A stretch of DNA of 64,000 nucleotides, from assembly GCF_033568475.1 (NCBI RefSeq), contig NC_133120.1, forward strand, positions 86,384,151 through 86,448,150, in the 5' to 3' direction. The notes under the pieces were generated by a model, which saw nothing but the letters and a program-made list of their open reading frames with translations, was not told the DNA's origin and searched no databases. Made by a program: the position numbers and the translations under genes. The DNA comes from Henckelia pumila (Eukaryota > Streptophyta > Magnoliopsida > Lamiales > Gesneriaceae). Position 1 is the stretch's first letter, and each line of letters starts with the position of its first letter. Shown here in pieces: positions 59,408 through 64,000 of the stretch.

Positions 59408-59564
59408 TGTTAAAATTATAAAGAATATGAAGTTGAGAGAATGAACAGGAGTGCTTTATTCACTATTGGAGACCTCAATTTATAGAGTGTATTTACAGAT
59501 TTGAATAGTAGGTAAGATGATAAACCTAATCTCAATGATCATCTACAACAAATTATCTATAACA
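59408..59564 (-). repeat. 5' LTR of the minus-strand copia element
   Basis: 157 bp, plus strand TGTTAAAATT...CTATAACA with intact TG/CA ends, followed by TSD CTATC. Confidence 0.88.
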
Positions 59565-59569
59565 CTATC

Positions 59570-60252
59570 TTTGTTTTTTTTTTTTGTCAAAATTGCTCTT
59601 ATATCTGTTATATGATATATATTACATTTTTTTTCCTTTTTTTCGATATTTCAAAAAAAAAGTTTTGGTTTGTTTTGGTTTCAAAAAAAAAAAAAAACAT
59701 GTGACGCATACACCAACACTCTAATTAATTGTATAAAATAATATTTGTGCATCGCAGATGAAATATTAGTATTTTTCAAAGATTGAGTTGCATATACATA
59801 TCATAAATGTAAAGTGTGAGATAATATCATAAAAGTTTTGTAAATAATATTTTTCTCATTCATGTATATGATATCTATATCACAAAATTATTTTGTAAAT
59901 TATAAGGTTGTCTAATATAAATTTTTGTTTTTATAATAATTGTTTAAATACTTTCATAATTACTTTTTTAATTCAATATTATTAATTATTTTATTTTAAC
60001 TATAAAAATAGTTATCTAAAACATATTTATCCTTGAATTAAAATTTATATTGTTATATATATATATATATAAACATTTTTCTAAACATTTTTTTTGACGA
60101 ATATTGTCACTAAACTTGTTTAAAAAAAAAATCACTAAACCGGCATCGAGAGACTAATAAATTAGGAAAACAAATTAAAATGTCAGGGGAAAAAAATAGA
60201 AAAAGAAAAACGAAGAAACATAAATTACATATAAGCAAGCGACCTTAATATA
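59570..60252. other. Intergenic DNA upstream of ARPC4
   Basis: Strongly AT-rich, with poly-T/poly-A runs near 59570-59700 and an (AT)n stretch near 60056. No gene or clear element is seen. The ARPC4 promoter is presumably in the right part. Confidence 0.4.
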
Positions 60253-60312
60253 ATGGAAGATCCATCATCTGGTGTAAAGTATCCGCATCCAGTCGGAGAT
60301 CCAAAAAGCTGA
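60253..60312 (+). promoter_or_regulatory. 19-codon upstream ORF overlapping the ARPC4 start
   Basis: ATG at 60253 opens MEDPSSGVKYPHPVGDPKS and its TGA (60310-60312) shares one base with the ARPC4 ATG (60312-60314), forming TGATG. If the transcript starts upstream of 60253, this arrangement could limit or couple ARPC4 translation. The transcription start is not known. Confidence 0.4.
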
Positions 60313-63300
60313 TGGTGAGAATTGGAGCAAATATCCGCACACCCTACTAGTATTTGATTTATTTACTGATTTGATCGTTGATGTGTGTGTGTGGTTTTTT
60401 TTTTCGGTTTTTTTTGTGTCTCGGTAAATTCAGGCAAACACTCTACGACTGTATTTAACCTGCATTCGGAACACTCTCGAGGCTGCCATGTGCTTGCAGG
60501 TGCGTTTTTCTTATTTATATTTTACTGGATGTTTTATAAAGTATATATAGAAATTGGAGTCAGTAGTTTGTCAAATATTGATGCATTTCATCTTTAGTAT
60601 TTATAGAGGTTAAAAGTTGCTGAAAAATCATATTTTTCATGTTTCAACGTGCATTTTTCTTTAATTTATTCACGTTAAAACTTTAATCATTCGTAGATAC
60701 GAATTATCCTGATGCTTTCTTTGTCATTGTTGATTTGCATTGATCAAGTTGTTTTAGTTTGTTTTTGCAGAATTTCCCCTGTCAAGAAGTTGAAAGGCAC
60801 AATAAGCCCGAGGTTGAACTTAAGTATGTGTCTAAAATCTGCAATCATTTACGGTTACAAATCACTCTCCCTCCCCCCGCCCTCTGGTTTGTAGTGGATG
60901 CAAGCAAAATTTTGAAAAATCTGTTGCTATGTAGCTAGTTGAACTGAAATAGAAACGTGAGCTCCAAAAAATGTACAATGGACGAGTGATTACTTGGTTA
61001 GAAACTATCGTCAATGAGTGACATGGGCTTCGTGAAGAATGGAGAAAATGAGACTATGATTAGAGTTCGAGGAGCATTTGTTTGAATATTTATGTTCGGC
61101 ACTCTGAGAAACATATAATGCATGTAATTGATTGTCAAAGTGCCTTCTGCACTTGCATTGGGCTTTGTGCTTATTAATTGATGAGTTTGCAGGGCTGTGA
61201 TGTATATATAAATTCGTCCTTACCCTACCACGCTTGTGTCATTTGTGCGGTCATGGAAACATTACACCTGATTTAACCAATGAAACATGGCAATAATCTT
61301 GAAATGAATAATACTGTAAATTTAGTTACGACGTCTGTATATTCTGGCTGTAACAAATATTTCTAATTATATAGTTTCCAATATGTATGTGCCATGCATC
61401 ACTTATATTTTATTTTACTCAGATATAGATACCCTATTTTTCTGCATAATACATCTTTCATTTTACTCAGTATTTACCCTGCAATTTTCAGGACTAGTCC
61501 AGAGCTTCTGCTGAATCCTGTAAGTGTTTTTCTTATCATATATGCTGCCTTTTTGGTTTCCCATGTGCATTTGTTCTTTGATTTACTCAAATACTGATCG
61601 ATGATGAAAAATGTACCACTGTTTCCCAATAAATGGTGGGGCTCTATAACAATTCACGTGGACCAGGAGATCCAATAGCTATTTCGTGTGCGGAACACCC
61701 GGTTTAGCATGGAAAAACCATGTCCATTATGTTTCACTGCTTGTACCTGCTGAATGATTGTAACAATCTACTATGTTGCATAACTTGCTTCACTACAAAG
61801 AAAAGTTATCAGGGAAAAATGTTTCTTAGCAATTTTGTTAAATTTATTATGGCCTGCATAACTTGCTTCACTACAAAAGAAAAGTTCTCAGGAAAAAATG
61901 TTGTTTAGCAACTTTTTTAAATTTAGCGCATATCTCTTACACTCACGGCAGATTAGGGGTGTAAGACACATTAAGCCTTGAGCAACTAAATATCGTTCGA
62001 GTTTAAGAATTCCTGAGTTCAAGCTTAAATTGGAGCTCAATTTTTGTTTTTATGAGCTTACCATCTTAAAGTTAACTTTTAAATATTGTTAATTTAAACA
62101 TGAATAATTGACCTGTATGTACTTGAACAATAATCATTATATAAAATATAACTATTAATATATATATATAACGTTGATGAATGTGTTCATGAACTCCAGC
62201 TTTACGAGCTAATCTTGATATTTGATCTCGCTGACATAATCATGATATTTTTCTGAACAAGCTAAAGCATCTTGAGCTTCTTCTATGTTGAACTCTAGTC
62301 TAATTTTTTGCGTGGAGCTCATGCTCATGAAATTCAAAAGCTTAACTGCAATTCAAAAGCCTGTGAGCTTGAACTACAGATTTGGTATCTGCTGAAGATT
62401 GTAGTTTATATGATGTCTTTTCCTTTAATGTTTAAATTACATGCTGATATTGCGCAATCTATACACTAGGCCATGTCTCTGTCAAACATTTAAAGTTGTT
62501 TTTCTTGGGACTTGAGTTACTCTTTACAACTGTAATTTTTCAGGTTGTTATCTGTAGAAATGAATCTGAGAAATGCTTGATAGAAACATCAATAAATTCA
62601 CTGCGCATAAGCCTAAAGGTAAATATAAGAAAGCTTGACGATTTTTTGCTTCTATCTTTGTGTTATTTGTAAGTGCATCAACGTTTTGGAGTGATACACA
62701 TGTCTCGATCACTATGTTGATTTCTTAAATATATGTTAAAGTGGTTTTCGTGATATCATAAGTCGGAGAGCCCTCCCTATTATCAGATGTCCTCATTATT
62801 TCCTGATAGATGATAAACACTCTGTCATTATATTCTTCATCTGTTTGTCCTAGTTTTGTGGTTAGATTTGAATTTCCTCTGCTGTTTTCAATTTGGGAAT
62901 TTGTCGGTTAGACATTATGAGTAAAACAAGTATTTACGTGCTTATCAGTTCTGGGATATTGATGCACAAGAATGCTACTTTGAACTTGTCCTCTGTAATT
63001 ATTAATCCTTTGCAATTGAGCTCCTTGAGGGAAAAAGGGTAATGTCTGACACTGTTTGATGACATTAACCCAGAGTTAGAAGGGCTGGTCTTTGTGGTCT
63101 ACAATCATTGCAAACAGGTAGGGGTACCTTTTGGTTAGGATGATTGCTTTCATACAGGGTTAAAATAACGCAGACAAAGAATTTTGACATTCGTATGCTA
63201 CATTCTTGCGCAATGATGTATCAATTTTCACTCTTTACTGAATTTCAGAAGTGAGCTAGTTATCCTTGTGATGAAGCATATTACAATGGTTGCCATGACA

Positions 63301-63995
63301 AATGGGAAAACTCCATTAGTCTAGCCACATTGATGCTAGATTTAGAGCTCATGTTAAGTCGTTAATGTATAGCATGTTGTACACTGTGAAATGGTTCTAC
63401 CTTCTAGTACTTACTTATGTGAGTGTCTTGGCTGTAGGTAAAGCAGTCAGATGAACTAGAGAATATACTGACAAAAAAATTCCTTAGATTTTTATCTATG
63501 AGAGCCGAAGCTTTTCAAGTATTGAGGAGAAAGCCAGTACAGGTATGGTAACTGCCTCAGAGCAACTGCTACTTAAATTTTGTATGTGCATGAAGCAGTT
63601 TATTTGAACTAATTGAGATCAAGTAATAAGCAGCTGTAATTAACACCCTATATATCCCTATCTGAATTGCATTTATTCCCCCAAATTTACATCATTAAGA
63701 TAATGAGTTGTCGACAGCTGGGATGGTTAAATCATGGAATTTGTCGTTTATGTACTCCTTAAGAGTTTTGAGTATCCAAAATGCACTTTGAGAAAAAGTT
63801 GGTTTTAGAAATGCTCGTCTTTTATCAATATCACTGCTTTGTATGAGAGCCCCGGTAACACGTGTTTTAATTTAAAAAAGTTGGTTCACTTGTATGCTTT
63901 TTCAGGGGTATGACATTAGTTTTCTGATCACTAATTATCACTGTGAGGAGATGCAGAAGCAGAAGCTCATTGATTTTATAGTGCAGTTCATGGAG
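60312..63995 (+). CDS. ARPC4: ARP2/3 complex subunit 4 (ARPC4), 5' part, 7 exons seen
   Basis: Exons: 60312-60314 (only the ATG), 60434-60499, 60771-60823, 61492-61519, 62544-62618, 63438-63542, 63906-63995. Introns are GT-AG and phases fit. The 140 codons match plant ARPC4 closely: [104 protein letters not shown]. Known ARPC4 has ~169 residues, so ~29 remain in an exon past 64000 after the donor at 63996. ARPC4 with ARPC2 forms the core of the ARP2/3 complex, which nucleates branched actin filaments. The coding part of exon 1 is only the start codon. The start was chosen because it splices directly to ANTLRLYL. Confidence 0.93.
61777..61925. repeat. 78-bp tandem duplication in ARPC4 intron 4
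   Basis: TGCATAACTTGCTTCACTAC begins at 61777 and again at 61855. The two copies (61777-61854 and 61855-~61925) differ by several bases. The rest of this 1,024-bp intron includes an AGCTT/GAGCTC-rich patch (~61945-62370) that may be an old MITE, with no clear ends. Confidence 0.7.
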
Positions 63996-64000
63996 GTGAA

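Larger units (their letters stand above)
52959..59564 (-). mobile_element. Older Ty1/copia element with 157-bp LTRs, split by a solo LTR
   Basis: Direct repeats of 157 bp at 52959-53115 and 59408-59564 flank a minus-strand gag-pol. TSD CTATC is at 52954-52958 and 59565-59569. On the minus strand the LTR reads TGTTATAGATAATTTG ... TTTTAACA, followed by a possible PBS (TTATCAGCACGAG). A purine run (AAGGGGGA) precedes the 3' LTR. LTR differences (~13 of 157 by eye, ~8%) make it the oldest LTR element here. Its internal region is cut by a Ty3-type solo LTR at 55217-56604. Confidence 0.9.

Noticed and set aside
61945-62370. Possible degenerate MITE with AGGGGTGTAAGAC start in ARPC4 intron 4
   Set aside because: No matching right terminus or target duplication could be found.

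Overview
The window looks like nuclear DNA of a flowering plant, most likely a eudicot. It is AT-rich, the genes have many GT-AG introns and plant-type protein families, and about two thirds of the sequence is layered transposable elements. I cannot name the species. No CRISPR array, operon, rRNA or tRNA gene was seen.

Host genes. Four conserved genes could be followed exon by exon with intact frames. They are a TBC-domain Rab GTPase-activating protein resembling TBC1D13 (31126-37097, plus, 9 coding exons, 465 aa), a plant O-fucosyltransferase family protein (43254-49227, minus, 8 coding exons, 531 aa), a CCDC97/DUF2052 protein (50347-52530, minus, 3 exons, 313 aa) and the 5' part of ARPC4, a subunit of the ARP2/3 actin-nucleating complex (60312-63995, plus, first 140 codons; the last exon lies beyond the window). 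They are ordinary single-copy-type genes with no obvious shared pathway.

Region 1-6.96 kb is non-coding repetitive DNA. A ~2.8 kb segment occurs twice in direct orientation (221-3035 and 3228-6567). The second copy carries a 447-bp hAT-type MITE and a 105-bp foldback element that the first copy lacks. A relic of an RNase H-like (RVT_3) coding region follows.

Region 6.96-30.8 kb is one very large Mutator-like element (MULE). It has ~230-260 bp terminal inverted repeats and a perfect 9-bp target-site duplication (ATGTTTAAT at 6954 and 30808). Inside it are a decayed mudrA-type transposase (minus), a decayed Ulp1/SENP-like C48 protease gene facing it (plus), a small GRF-type zinc-finger ORF plus a membrane-anchor ORF, and a tandem array of ~531-bp units. 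Two LTR insertions sit in exons of the protease gene: a 1,510-bp solo LTR (TSD GGAGC) and a 10.9-kb Ty3/gypsy chromovirus of Tekay/Del type with ~3.0-kb LTRs (TSD GTGGA). At both sites the host frame continues when the insert and one TSD are ignored. The MULE ends 318 bp upstream of the TBC start codon.

Region 37.1-43.2 kb holds a LINE 3' relic, a compact Ty1/copia element missing its integrase core and RNase H, and a 787-bp hAT-type MITE with a perfect 8-bp TSD. Region 52.96-59.56 kb is an older minus-strand copia element with 157-bp LTRs, split by a 1,388-bp solo LTR whose boundaries again restore the frame. Comparing LTR pairs by eye, the Tekay insertion is youngest (~1.7% divergence), the compact copia intermediate (~4%) and the minus-strand copia oldest (~8%).
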